DNA of 64,000 bases from Acetobacterium sp. (lineage in GTDB: Bacteria > Bacillota > Clostridia > Eubacteriales > Eubacteriaceae). Below, in pieces: positions 26,431-35,260 of the stretch. The notes under the pieces were generated by a model. The model was not told the origin of the DNA. It ran no database searches and saw only the letters and a program-made list of their open reading frames with translations. The position numbers and the translations under genes are program-made. The stretch lies in assembly GCF_030652775.1 (NCBI RefSeq), contig NZ_JAUSPS010000001.1, forward strand, positions 24,095 to 88,094, read 5' to 3'. How positions within the stretch are numbered: the stretch's first letter is position 1; each line of letters starts with the position of its first letter.

Positions 26431-26841
26431 TTACTTAAATGAGGCAGTCGGGTTACCATTCTCGATTTTTAGAGTAACCTCTGAAACTGTGAACAGATCA
26501 ATTTTTGACCATTCGACAGTAGTACCAGCCGAGTCCGCAATCATCAGATCCCAGTATTGGTCTTCAACTTCGGTATCAAAAACAATCTCGGTGGAGCTAC
26601 CAGTTGGCAGGGTATCAGTTGTCAAGATATCATCGCCCCAGCTTTTTTCGCCCGATGGAGAAACAAAGAGAGCGTAGATTTCAATTCCGGTTTCATTCAC
26701 GACTGTGAAATCCTGGGAATAAACGGTGCTTTCGTCCGCAGATGAAGAATCATCCGTCGCAGATGAACCGCCACAGCCGGCAAGAATAAATACCGACAGA
26801 GCTAATACCATTAACACACTGAAAAATTTCATTTTTTTCAT
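26431..26841 (-). CDS. Small lipoprotein of unknown function
   Basis: A type II signal peptide (FFSVLMVLALSVFILAGC) with lipobox LAGC is followed by a Ser/Asp-rich linker and one compact beta-rich domain of about 90 residues (FTVVNETGIEIYALFVSPSG through VTLKIENG). The domain start resembles small extracellular domains with an N-terminal beta strand binding motif, but I do not recognise a family. AAGAGG lies 8 nt before the ATG at 26841; an upstream GTG at 26850 overlaps that site and is unlikely. It is divergent from the Agr-like regulator pair, so it could be one of their targets; that rests on position only. Confidence 0.8.
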   Translation of the reverse strand: MKKMKFFSVLMVLALSVFILAGCGGSSATDDSSSADESTVYSQDFTVVNETGIEIYALFVSPSGEKSWGDDILTTDTLPTGSSTEIVFDTEVEDQYWDLMIADSAGTTVEWSKIDLFTVSEVTLKIENGNPTASFK

Positions 26842-26924
26842 TTTGTTCACCTCTTAAATAAATTAATGTTACGACTATCATAACAACAAATAATCACGAG
26901 AACAATTCAAATTCACGAATAAAA

Positions 26925-26953
26925 ACAGTGTTTCGCGCTGTGATGCAGTTGCA
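26925..26953 (+). promoter_or_regulatory. Candidate LytTR-type direct repeat upstream of the Agr-like genes
   Basis: ACAGTGTTT and GCAGTTGCA start 20 nt apart, close to the roughly 21-nt period of AgrA-type boxes, and end just before the -35 element. The match is partial. Confidence 0.25.
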
Positions 26954-26959
26954 AATAAA

Positions 26960-26988
26960 TTGCGAAATTTGCTTCAATATGATAAAAT
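26960..26988 (+). promoter_or_regulatory. Sigma-A promoter of the Agr-like two-component operon
   Basis: TTGCGA, a 17-nt spacer, then TAAAAT, about 40 nt before the regulator start codon. Confidence 0.5.
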
Positions 26989-27029
26989 AAATGAGCAGCC
27001 AATGAATCAAAGGTCGGATGGAGGACAGC

Positions 27030-27758
27030 ATGGTTTATATTGCAGTTTGTGAAGATGAACAGGAGTATCAGGACAAAATCAGCATCTTTATAAAAAAATA
27101 TAGTGACATCAATTGTTGTGATTTTGAGGTCTCTTTTTTTTGTACAGTGGCGGATTTCTGGGAAAATTATCAGGCGGGATCCTTCAATATCGTATTTTTA
27201 GACATTTATTTGGAAGATGGTAACGGTATCGAAATTGCAAAAAAACTCCGAAACCGGGAGGAAGAGTGCCAAATTGTGTTTATTACCTCCAGTAGAGATT
27301 TTGCCATTGAGGGGTTTGAGCTACAAGCTCGGCACTACATTACAAAGCCAATCGCTGAAGAAAAATTAGTTGAAGCATTAAATCGATGTCTGGTAATGTT
27401 GGCAGAAAATATGAAAGTGATTCAAATTCCGGTGGGAAAGCTGGAAGTCACCATTCGGCTGAAAGATATTATATATGTGGAGGTTTTCAACAAAACATCC
27501 GTCATTCATACCGTAAACGGAGAAATAAAAACCTATCTGCCCTTATCGCAGCTGGAAAACCTGCTGGGGGGGATACCCTTTTTACGCTGCCACCGTTGCA
27601 GCATTATTAATATGAATTATGTTGAGGATTATACCACCGCCGATTTTATCATGAAAAATGGTGACACGGTAGGGATTCCGAGAAGTAACAGTGTGGCTGT
27701 GCGACAGCAGTATGTGGACTTTGTATTCGCAAAAGTTAGGAGTGAACCCGGTGCTTAG
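27030..27758 (+). CDS. LytTR-family response regulator (AgrA-like)
   Basis: The receiver domain (1-120) has CEDE at the acidic pocket, phospho-acceptor Asp58 in VFLDIYL and Lys in HYITKP. The LytTR DNA-binding domain (about 140-240) includes IIYVEVFNKTS and FLRCHRCSIINMNYV. The start at 27030 is chosen because GGAGG lies five nt upstream; an earlier in-frame ATG at 27018 overlaps that site. The downstream kinase gene overlaps it by 8 nt, so the two are translationally coupled. Confidence 0.9.
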   Translation: MVYIAVCEDEQEYQDKISIFIKKYSDINCCDFEVSFFCTVADFWENYQAGSFNIVFLDIYLEDGNGIEIAKKLRNREEECQIVFITSSRDFAIEGFELQARHYITKPIAEEKLVEALNRCLVMLAENMKVIQIPVGKLEVTIRLKDIIYVEVFNKTSVIHTVNGEIKTYLPLSQLENLLGGIPFLRCHRCSIINMNYVEDYTTADFIMKNGDTVGIPRSNSVAVRQQYVDFVFAKVRSEPGA

Positions 27759-29166
27759 CAGTAATCTGAACATTGTCTGGGGGATTAGTCTTTCGATCGT
27801 TCCTTATTTTATTTTGGCCTTTATTCCGGTATGGAACCAGCTTCGCTATTCGAAAAAGACCGTGATTATAGTCGGAACCTTGTGTATGCTCCTGAATATT
27901 ATTTCAGTCATCCTGATCATTGAATGGGTGCCGGAGTGGAACAGTCTGCGTTTTTTTCATAGCGTTTTTTTTCTACTTCTGTATGTTGGGGTATATACTG
28001 CAGTGGTTCGGGGAACCCCATCGAAACTGGTATTTATCGCATTTCTGGTAAAAAGTTATGCAGATTTTATCGTCAACATGGCCAAGTTTTTTGAGGTTTC
28101 ATACCTGACTTATGGATTGCACCGGGTTTATGTCCAGACCTCTTTTTCATTTTACTTTAACCTGTTTCAATGTCTGGTTTTGATGATTACCTATCCATTG
28201 ATCTGGCTATTTTTTAGAAAAAAAATAGCCCATGTCATGCAGACACATAATAAAGCCTGGGGATATCTGTGGATTATTCCGCTGGTCTACTACATTATCA
28301 GTCTGGCCTTTGGTGCTATGAATGCCAATCTGATTGCCCAATGGCAGTTTTTAGTCTTTAATCTGGTATCTTTTTTAGGATTTTACTTGATTTATTATGT
28401 GGTAATCGAAATGCTGGAACAATCTGAAAAGAATATGATTCTGGCGGAAAGTAATGCGATCATCAAACAGCAGCTACTGTTTCAGTCAGAATATTATAAA
28501 AAATTCGGCGAATGTATCGAAGAGACCCGAAAAGGCGAACATGATCTGCGGCATCACTTAAACACCGTACTGGGATTGAGCCAACAACAGAACGGTGAAA
28601 AAGTTGAAAGATATATTTCCGAACTGCTGGGGAATCGATTGAGTATTGCGGATATTCTGCATTGTGGAAATGATGCAGTTAATGCCATATTAGGCTATTA
28701 TGCCAATATCTGCAAGCAGGACGACATTGATTTTACCATCGAAACAATAGTCCCCGAGGATTTAGAAATCGATGAAACGGATTTATGTGTGGTTTTTGGA
28801 AATGTTCTGGAAAATGCGCTGGAGGCCTGTCGGCGCATCACTGCTGGGGAGCGGTTTATTAAACTGAGTTCCCAATTTATCGGCAACAAGTTGTACATTG
28901 CCGTAGACAATTCCTTCAGCGGCGAAATCCGATTAAAAAACGGCGTCTACCTTTCCCAAAAAAGAGAAGCAGCATCGGGTATTGGCATCATTTCGGTGAT
29001 GGCTATTGCGAAGAAGTATGATGGCAAGGCAAGTTTTGAACAGGAAGATCAGGTCTTCAGGGTTTCTGTTTATTTGGCCAATAAAAGTCACGAAAAGGCC
29101 GGAGAAATACCAACCAAACGTGATGAGTTGGTAAGCAATAATAAGTCTTGTCAGGTGGAACATTAA
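27751..29166 (+). CDS. GHKL sensor histidine kinase (AgrC-like)
   Basis: Six or seven membrane helices fill the first 220 residues. A dimerisation segment follows with the likely phospho-acceptor His264 in GEHDLRHHLN, then a GHKL ATPase domain (N-box NVLENALEACRR, G-box ASGIGIISV). This plan is used by peptide-pheromone receptors such as AgrC, yet no AgrB protease or AgrD-like peptide gene is nearby. The start is GTG at 27751 with TAGGAG eight nt upstream; longer in-frame starts lie deep inside the regulator gene. The C-terminal tail after the ATPase domain is polar and not conserved. Confidence 0.88.
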   Translation: MLSSNLNIVWGISLSIVPYFILAFIPVWNQLRYSKKTVIIVGTLCMLLNIISVILIIEWVPEWNSLRFFHSVFFLLLYVGVYTAVVRGTPSKLVFIAFLVKSYADFIVNMAKFFEVSYLTYGLHRVYVQTSFSFYFNLFQCLVLMITYPLIWLFFRKKIAHVMQTHNKAWGYLWIIPLVYYIISLAFGAMNANLIAQWQFLVFNLVSFLGFYLIYYVVIEMLEQSEKNMILAESNAIIKQQLLFQSEYYKKFGECIEETRKGEHDLRHHLNTVLGLSQQQNGEKVERYISELLGNRLSIADILHCGNDAVNAILGYYANICKQDDIDFTIETIVPEDLEIDETDLCVVFGNVLENALEACRRITAGERFIKLSSQFIGNKLYIAVDNSFSGEIRLKNGVYLSQKREAASGIGIISVMAIAKKYDGKASFEQEDQVFRVSVYLANKSHEKAGEIPTKRDELVSNNKSCQVEH

Positions 29167-29280
29167 TCTCTATAATAAATACAAATAAAAAGAATAGCGA
29201 TTTTACGGCCAGGAAGAAATGGCCAATAGAAACCAGATCGGTGACAAATATGGAAAAAATAGTATTAGAGGGAGTAATAT

Positions 29281-30309
29281 ATGAGTTTTGAATTGATCCA
29301 GGAAATTCCGTCGCCCATTGAGATTTTTAAAATGATGCCGTTGTCTGAAGTCGGCAAAAAAATAAAAATCCAACGGGATCAAATGATCAGAAATGTTTTT
29401 GAAGGAAAAGACGACCGTTTTATTTTAATTATCGGTCCCTGCTCCGCAGATAATGAAACCGCAGTAATTGATTATGTGAACCGTTTAAGTGTCATTCAAA
29501 AAGAAGTGGAGGATAAGATTATTATCATTCCGCGAATTTATACCAATAAACCGCGAACCACTGGCGAAGGCTATAAGGGGATGCTCCACCAGCCCGATGC
29601 CAACAAAAAAGCCAACATGGTTGAGGGGATTAAAGCCATTCGGCAATTGCATATCCGCTCCATTGAAGAAACGGGCTTATCCTGCGCTGATGAAATGTTG
29701 TATCCGGAAAATTATGCTTATCTGGAGGATCTATTGAGTTATGTGGCTATTGGCGCCCGCTCGGTGGAAAACCAGAAACATCGGTTAACCGTTTCTGGAC
29801 TGGAAATCCCGGTGGGAATGAAAAATCCCACCAGTGGGGATATTACCGTGATGCTGAATTCCATTCAGGCGGCTCAGGCCGGCCATACCTTTATCTACCG
29901 GGGCTGGGAAGTGAAAACCTCGGGAAATCCCCTGACCCATGCGATCATGCGCGGTTCGGTGGATCAGCACGGACGTAATTATCCGAATTATCATTATGAG
30001 GATATCATGCACCTGATTAAACTCTATGAAAAACGGGATTTTGCTTGTCCGGCCATCATCATCGACTTGAATCATGCCAATTCCAATAAGCGTTTTGGTG
30101 AACAGCCGCGAATCGCCCGGGAAATTCTGCGCAACCGTCATTACGATGCCGACCTAAAAAAATATGTCAAGGGTCTGATGATTGAAAGTTATATTGAAGA
30201 AGGCAATCAGCCGGTTGACGGCGGGGTTTATGGAAAATCCATCACTGATTCCTGTTTGGGCTGGAAGGCTTCGGAAGATTTGATTCGTACCATTGCCGAG
30301 AAAGTATAA
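29281..30309 (+). CDS. 3-deoxy-7-phosphoheptulonate (DAHP) synthase, AroG/AroF type
   Basis: First enzyme of aromatic amino acid synthesis: phosphoenolpyruvate plus erythrose 4-phosphate to DAHP. The 342-residue class I alpha protein has the hallmark IIGPCSADN (metal Cys), PRIYTNKPRTTGEGYKG, a GARSVENQKHR active-site stretch and DLNHANSNK. The N-terminal extension of the AroFGH type, used for feedback control, is present. GAGGGAGTAATAT precedes the ATG. A hairpin GGCCA/TGGCC lies in the short leader (about 29207-29224). It stands alone rather than in an aro cluster. Confidence 0.95.
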   Translation: MSFELIQEIPSPIEIFKMMPLSEVGKKIKIQRDQMIRNVFEGKDDRFILIIGPCSADNETAVIDYVNRLSVIQKEVEDKIIIIPRIYTNKPRTTGEGYKGMLHQPDANKKANMVEGIKAIRQLHIRSIEETGLSCADEMLYPENYAYLEDLLSYVAIGARSVENQKHRLTVSGLEIPVGMKNPTSGDITVMLNSIQAAQAGHTFIYRGWEVKTSGNPLTHAIMRGSVDQHGRNYPNYHYEDIMHLIKLYEKRDFACPAIIIDLNHANSNKRFGEQPRIAREILRNRHYDADLKKYVKGLMIESYIEEGNQPVDGGVYGKSITDSCLGWKASEDLIRTIAEKV

Positions 30310-30320
30310 ATAGAAAAGCT

Positions 30321-30366
30321 AAAAAAGCCGTTGATCGCTTAGCAATAAGCAATTGACGGCTTTTTT
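30321..30366 (+). terminator. Terminator of the DAHP synthase gene
   Basis: Outer stem AAAAAAGCCGT / ACGGCTTTTTT with an inner GCTTA/TAAGC stem, ending in six T. Confidence 0.88.
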
Positions 30367-30496
30367 CTGTTGGAAATACTAGCGGTCCCGAGATTTAACC
30401 AACTTGATGACTAAAAAAACAAACAAAGGGTATCTAGTAAATAATACCTGATTGTTTAGAATAATCGAATGGCCAATGGTATTTCTTGAAAGGGTT

Positions 30497-32263
30497 ATGA
30501 AAAGGATGAATCAGATAATCAGACGAAAGATCGCAGATGCGATGAGATTCATAAAAAAGCGATTCGAAAACCTGAAATTACAAACCGCTATTATTAAAAA
30601 AAATGGTAATGGTTTCAGAGATCTCAATTATTTAAAAAACAATTTATTTTATGACATTACCTTTTATTTTATTTTTCTGGGACCGATACTATTCTTTTAT
30701 GGTGCCTATTTATTTTATGAGGAAGGCAAATATGTGGTATCTGCCATTGAGTTCTCGCTGTATTTTTTTTCGGTTTTTGTGTTGGTTAATCGGAAAATCA
30801 ATCTCCGCATCAAAAAACTATTTTTTCTGCTGACCGGTTATTTTGCCAGTGTGCTGGTGCTCATTGTTGCCGGACCGATGGGGGCAGGAATGGTTTGTGT
30901 GACGGCAGTGCTGGTTTTATCCGGATCGCTGCTGGAAAAAAAATGGGTGCTGAAATTTATGGTGTTCAATCTGTTTGCTTTTTTTGTTATGACCGTTCTG
31001 CTGGCCAGCGGTTATTTTAATGAATTTGCTATTGCTGATTATGGATCAAGATGGCTGATCATCGCAATCAGTAGCCAGGTGCTGGGAATTGGTTTGCTTT
31101 ATATCATTCAAATGATCTACGATGGGTTGGAGAAACAATCGATGATTATTGCCAGATCCAAAGAAAAACTGGAAGCCAGTGAGCAGAAATACCGTTATTT
31201 AAGTTATCACGATCATCTGACGGGGCTATACAATCGTCTGTTCTGGGAGGAAGAACAAAAGCGGATTGACAAAGGGGATCAATTGCCGATCTCCGTTATT
31301 GTTGGCGATATCAATGGGATCAAACTGATGAATGATGCCTTTGGTCATGAAGCTGGGGATCGTATTATTATGGAAACTGCGCAGATCATGAAAAACTGCT
31401 GCCATGACGGCGAACTCATCGCCAGAACCGGCGGCGATGAGTTCAGTATTCTGATGCCGAAAACGCTCCACGAGACAGCTTTAAAACGGATGGAAGAAAT
31501 AAAGCAATCCATTATCTTGCACAATCGTCGGATTCTTAATGAAGCGTTTCATATTAATGTCGCCCTGGGATCCGGCACCAAAGAAGAACCCCATGGCGAC
31601 TTGAAGGAAACCATAAAAAAAGCCGAATTGTATATGAACCAGCGCAAGCTGCTGGAACAGCGAAGCTCACACAGTGCTATTATCTCTTCAATCAAGGCAA
31701 CGATGTATGAGAAAAGCCATGAAACGGAGGAGCATTCAGAACGGCTGGCCGCTGTATCCCGAATGGTCGGTGAAGCGCTGCATCTTACCCAGATTGAATT
31801 GGATAATCTGGAACTGCTGGCGACCCTTCATGATATTGGTAAGGTCGGGATTGATGATCGCATTTTAGCGAAGCCGGGAAAACTGACCGATGAAGAATGG
31901 ATTGAAATGAAAAAACATCCGCAAATCGGTTATCGTATTGCCGTCGCTTCGCCTGAGCTGGTCTCAATTTCTGAGTATATTCTCAGCCATCATGAACATT
32001 GGGATGGCAGTGGCTATCCCAAAGGTCTGGCCGGAGAGGGCATTCCGCTGCTGTCACGGATCATTGCGGTTGCCGATGCCTATGATGCTATGACCGAGAA
32101 TCGTGTCTATCAAAAAGCAACGGATCGGGAAAGCGCATTAGCTGAAATAAAAAGAAACGCCGGATCTCAATTTGATCCGGCGATTGTCGAATTGTTTGTC
32201 AAAATTATGAAAGAGACACAAGCTGTTGCGTTGCTTTATGAGAACAAAAATGCAATCAAATGA
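30497..32263 (+). CDS. Membrane GGDEF plus HD-GYP protein (cyclic di-GMP metabolism)
   Basis: An N-terminal membrane region of about five or six helices (about 40-210) is followed by a GGDEF domain (motif TGGDEF near 316) and an HD-GYP phosphodiesterase domain with HDIGKVG (near 445), HHEHWDGSGYPKG (near 500) and VADAYDAMT. GGDEF and HD-GYP are both intact. The residues five before GGDEF are HDGE rather than RxxD, so no inhibitory site. It may make or degrade cyclic di-GMP, or use the GGDEF domain as a GTP sensor. The start is uncertain: ATG at 30497 and 30506 both follow GAAAGGG imperfectly; a TTG at 30452 has no site. Confidence 0.88.
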   Translation: MKRMNQIIRRKIADAMRFIKKRFENLKLQTAIIKKNGNGFRDLNYLKNNLFYDITFYFIFLGPILFFYGAYLFYEEGKYVVSAIEFSLYFFSVFVLVNRKINLRIKKLFFLLTGYFASVLVLIVAGPMGAGMVCVTAVLVLSGSLLEKKWVLKFMVFNLFAFFVMTVLLASGYFNEFAIADYGSRWLIIAISSQVLGIGLLYIIQMIYDGLEKQSMIIARSKEKLEASEQKYRYLSYHDHLTGLYNRLFWEEEQKRIDKGDQLPISVIVGDINGIKLMNDAFGHEAGDRIIMETAQIMKNCCHDGELIARTGGDEFSILMPKTLHETALKRMEEIKQSIILHNRRILNEAFHINVALGSGTKEEPHGDLKETIKKAELYMNQRKLLEQRSSHSAIISSIKATMYEKSHETEEHSERLAAVSRMVGEALHLTQIELDNLELLATLHDIGKVGIDDRILAKPGKLTDEEWIEMKKHPQIGYRIAVASPELVSISEYILSHHEHWDGSGYPKGLAGEGIPLLSRIIAVADAYDAMTENRVYQKATDRESALAEIKRNAGSQFDPAIVELFVKIMKETQAVALLYENKNAIK

Positions 32264-32278
32264 AGTGTTGGCATATAA

Positions 32279-32318
32279 ATGAGGCTGATTCCGATAGATT
32301 AAAAGGAACCAGCCTCAT
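32279..32318. terminator. Weak hairpin between convergent HD-GYP and hydrolase genes
   Basis: Stem ATGAGGCTG-x-TTCC / GGAA-x-CAGCCTCAT. No good T run follows on either strand, so termination is only likely from position. Confidence 0.45.
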
Positions 32319-32398
32319 ATTGAATATTAAAAGAATCATATATAATCGAACAGCATCACTGTGAATTTGCGAAATTAGTAGAAGCAATTTTAAATTGG

Positions 32399-33181
32399 TC
32401 AGTCCAGAAACAGATTGATAATTAAATTGAACTTATCCGGGTTTTGAAACATCAGACCATGTCCCGCTTCGGCAATTAAAACAAGTTTGGAGTTGGGCAG
32501 TTTACTGGCCAGATATTGGGCATTTTCCGAGGGCAGAATCAGATCTTCTTTACCGTCAATAACCAGGGTTTCATGTTGGAGAAAGGGGATTCGATTGCAG
32601 GAACCCTCCCATTTATTGATGGCCTCGGCCTGTTTGGTTATTGAATCGGGATTCATATTCCCCAACGGACGATAAAATATTTCCCGAATTCGATCCTGAT
32701 TGTTTTTTATCCAAGCTAACGGGAAAATAAGCCGTAACCACTCATAACCCTTTTCAGAAGGGATGCCCAGATTGTTTTCAAGTCTGCTTAGCACCTTGGG
32801 TTCAGGTGGGAAAATTTCGGGATGGCAAAGCGAAGCGTAGAGGATCAGTTTGTTGACGATTTCGGGATGGCGCAAGGCTAATTCCTGGGCAATCGACGCA
32901 CCCATCGACCAGCCCAGAACATGCGCTTTTTCGATCTTTAAGGAAACCATCAATTCATAGGTGTCTTCAGCAAATTGTTCAATTGTAAAGGCTTTATGTC
33001 CGGAACTGGTTTCGCCGATACCACGATTATCAAAGACGATGACCTTGTATTTTTTTGACAGGGAACGAAGAAGTCGTTCCTCCCAAAGATTCATGGTACC
33101 ACCATAACCCATAATTAAAAGCAGAGGATACCCGTCTCCGTAAATGCGGTAGCTCATATTAATGTCTGCAACTCTTACCAT
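32399..33181 (-). CDS. Alpha/beta hydrolase
   Basis: A soluble 260-residue enzyme with the alpha/beta hydrolase fold: oxyanion region LLLIMGYGG, nucleophile Ser in GWSMGAS, acid in VIDGKEDLILP and His in EAGHGLMF. It resembles the many esterase/lactonase-like members such as 3-oxoadipate enol-lactonase homologues, but substrate cannot be read. The start at 33181 is preferred because GAGAGGTG lies upstream; an in-frame start at 33250 would add 23 unconserved residues. Confidence 0.88.
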   Translation of the reverse strand: MVRVADINMSYRIYGDGYPLLLIMGYGGTMNLWEERLLRSLSKKYKVIVFDNRGIGETSSGHKAFTIEQFAEDTYELMVSLKIEKAHVLGWSMGASIAQELALRHPEIVNKLILYASLCHPEIFPPEPKVLSRLENNLGIPSEKGYEWLRLIFPLAWIKNNQDRIREIFYRPLGNMNPDSITKQAEAINKWEGSCNRIPFLQHETLVIDGKEDLILPSENAQYLASKLPNSKLVLIAEAGHGLMFQNPDKFNLIINLFLD

Positions 33182-34171
33182 AACAACACCTCTCTTTATG
33201 AAACTAATGATCATATGCTTAATACCCACATAGAGAGGATTTATCAGCAAATTGAGATAAATATTTGAAAAAGATCATTTAGAAACCAATTTCAGAAAAA
33301 GAAGTGCGGAGTGAATATTTACAAAAGGTATACAAACGTTTACAAGATAGTTATTTACTTATCTGAGAAACATGATACAATATAATTGAATCAAGGATCA
33401 ACCAATCCTTTTCCAATTGAATGGCAAGATCATTGAAAAGTAAATAATCACTTGACTGAATGATACAATCAGGGAGAAGATTATCCGATTATAAATAGAA
33501 ACTCAGCGATAAGCTTCGATGATTTGGTTTTATCGATCATAGACTTTACGATGGAATAATTCTTATCACAATAAGAATTAAGAAGTACATTGTTAATCAC
33601 AGTCAGATTTATTGGCGATCGGTATTTACATTATGATATCCCACATAAAAACAAACTGTGGTCATAATAAAAATAATAGATCAAGAATAGGTAATCGATG
33701 TGAGAAGAGAAGATGATTTTCAATTGAAATTCAGAAAAACAAAAGGGAGAAATTTGGACGAAAGAACAGATGGTTCAGAAATTTACTTCACTCAAAAAAA
33801 CTGAATCAGCTAACTGCTGAAAAAGGATAATAAAAGCGAAGATAAAAAGTAAGATGATCCCCAAAAAAAGTGATAGATTTACATTGGAAAAGTGAAAAGG
33901 AAGATTTTTGAATAACAGAAAGGGGTGAGTCCCAAAAAATGACAACTGAGATTGTAAGCTGAGACCGATTCTACAGAAATAATTGTGGAATCGGTTTTCA
34001 GCTTTTTTGTGTCTAGTCTAGCATTTAAATCAAAATATAAAGACACCCTGAAAATGCATGGAATTCAGATGCTGAATTTGAAATAATTATTTCATGATAA
34101 TCTAAAGAGTTTGGTTAAGAGCTCACTGGGTATAAAAACACACAATAACTAGACGGAGTGAGGAGATTTGG
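33182..34171. other. 990-bp A/T-rich stretch without a convincing gene, ending in an orphan terminator
   Basis: No open frame here has convincing coding character. On the plus strand a promoter-like TTTACT-16 nt-TACAAT (33354-33381, overlapping TATAAT) precedes about 570 nt of A-rich sequence. That sequence holds a 43-codon GTG frame (33700-33831) and a 7-codon frame (33939-33962), then a strong terminator. It may be a noncoding RNA, a small-protein gene or a decayed gene. The DUF389 gene follows. Confidence 0.4.
33956..34008 (+). terminator. Strong terminator with no assigned upstream gene
   Basis: Stem AAGCTGA-x-ACCGATTC / GAATCGGT-x-TCAGCTT ends in TTTTTT. It implies that something is transcribed rightward from within 33250-33955. 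Confidence 0.75.
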
Positions 34172-35218
34172 ATGATTGATGATTTAAAAAAAAGTTTATT
34201 CGATATAAGATCGGATCAGATGGATGCAGAGGCCATTCACGAAAGTATTGTTTCAGGGGTGCGGTTAAAAGGAGCAACACTAATCATTCTTTTTTGTGCA
34301 ATTATTGTGGCATCGGTTGGTCTGAATACTAATTCAACCGCAGTTATCATTGGGGCTATGCTGATATCACCTTTAATGAACCCGATAATTACGGTAGGAT
34401 ATAGTATTGCAACTTATGATGGGATACTCCTTAGGAATGCAATGATTAAGTTTGCAATTCAAATTGCAATTGCGGTAGTTGGTTCCACAATCTACTTCAG
34501 TTTAACGCCTATCCATGAACCGACCAGTGAATTAATAGCGAGAACAGGTCCTTCTTTTTTTGATATGCTCATTGCTTTTTTTGGAGGTTCCGCTGGGATT
34601 ATCGGTATTACCAGAAAAGAAAAAAGCAATGTTATTCCAGGAGTAGCTATTGCTACTGCGCTCATGCCTCCGATGTGTACGGTGGGTTATGGAATTGCCA
34701 ATGGGAATATTGACTTTATTTTTTCGGCGGCCTATTTATTTGCAATCAATGCTTTTTTTATTATCGTAGCAACGTTTGCGTTCTGTAAACTGCTTCAGTT
34801 AAAACAAGCAGATGTTGTTAAGGCAAGGTATAATAAAATTATCAAAAGGGTGATTGTTATCGGTGTCATTCTAATTACTATTCCAGCTGCTGTTACAGCA
34901 GTTTATGTGTCGGCAACATCAATTCAGGAAAAACATATATACAGCAGTGTTGAATCATTTGTAAATAATGAAGTGAATTCAGCATCAACAACGACAATGC
35001 GGGCAACCATTGATCCGAATAAAAAATATATACGATTGGATTTAATTGGGGATATGTATACGGAAAAAGAGATTGATAAAATTAGACAAACGATGGAAGC
35101 GTATGGGTTTGACGACTATTATTTAGAAGTGGTTCAAGATATAAAAACAACATTGTTTCACTATTTTGAGAATGTGAATAGTGGAGGGATTACTGAAAGT
35201 GAGATAGTTATTGAGTAG
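34172..35218 (+). CDS. DUF389 / TIGR00341 family membrane protein
   Basis: A 348-residue protein with about six to eight helices and the family's hallmark GLNTNSTAVIIGAMLISPLM and GVAIATALMPPMCTVGYG. It has a soluble C-terminal domain of about 100 residues (from VYVSATSIQEKH). The biochemical role of the family is not settled. GTGAGGAG precedes the ATG. It is 42 nt upstream of the zinc-ribbon protein gene, so the two are probably co-transcribed. Base composition is a little more A/T-rich than in the housekeeping genes nearby. Confidence 0.88.
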   Translation: MIDDLKKSLFDIRSDQMDAEAIHESIVSGVRLKGATLIILFCAIIVASVGLNTNSTAVIIGAMLISPLMNPIITVGYSIATYDGILLRNAMIKFAIQIAIAVVGSTIYFSLTPIHEPTSELIARTGPSFFDMLIAFFGGSAGIIGITRKEKSNVIPGVAIATALMPPMCTVGYGIANGNIDFIFSAAYLFAINAFFIIVATFAFCKLLQLKQADVVKARYNKIIKRVIVIGVILITIPAAVTAVYVSATSIQEKHIYSSVESFVNNEVNSASTTTMRATIDPNKKYIRLDLIGDMYTEKEIDKIRQTMEAYGFDDYYLEVVQDIKTTLFHYFENVNSGGITESEIVIE

Positions 35219-35260
35219 AAGGCGGATTAGCAGAATTATTAAAATAAAGGAGGAAAGAGG

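Noticed and set aside
33700..33831. 43-codon GTG frame in the gene desert
   Set aside because: Weak binding site (AGGT), highly charged low-information sequence; kept only as part of the desert finding.
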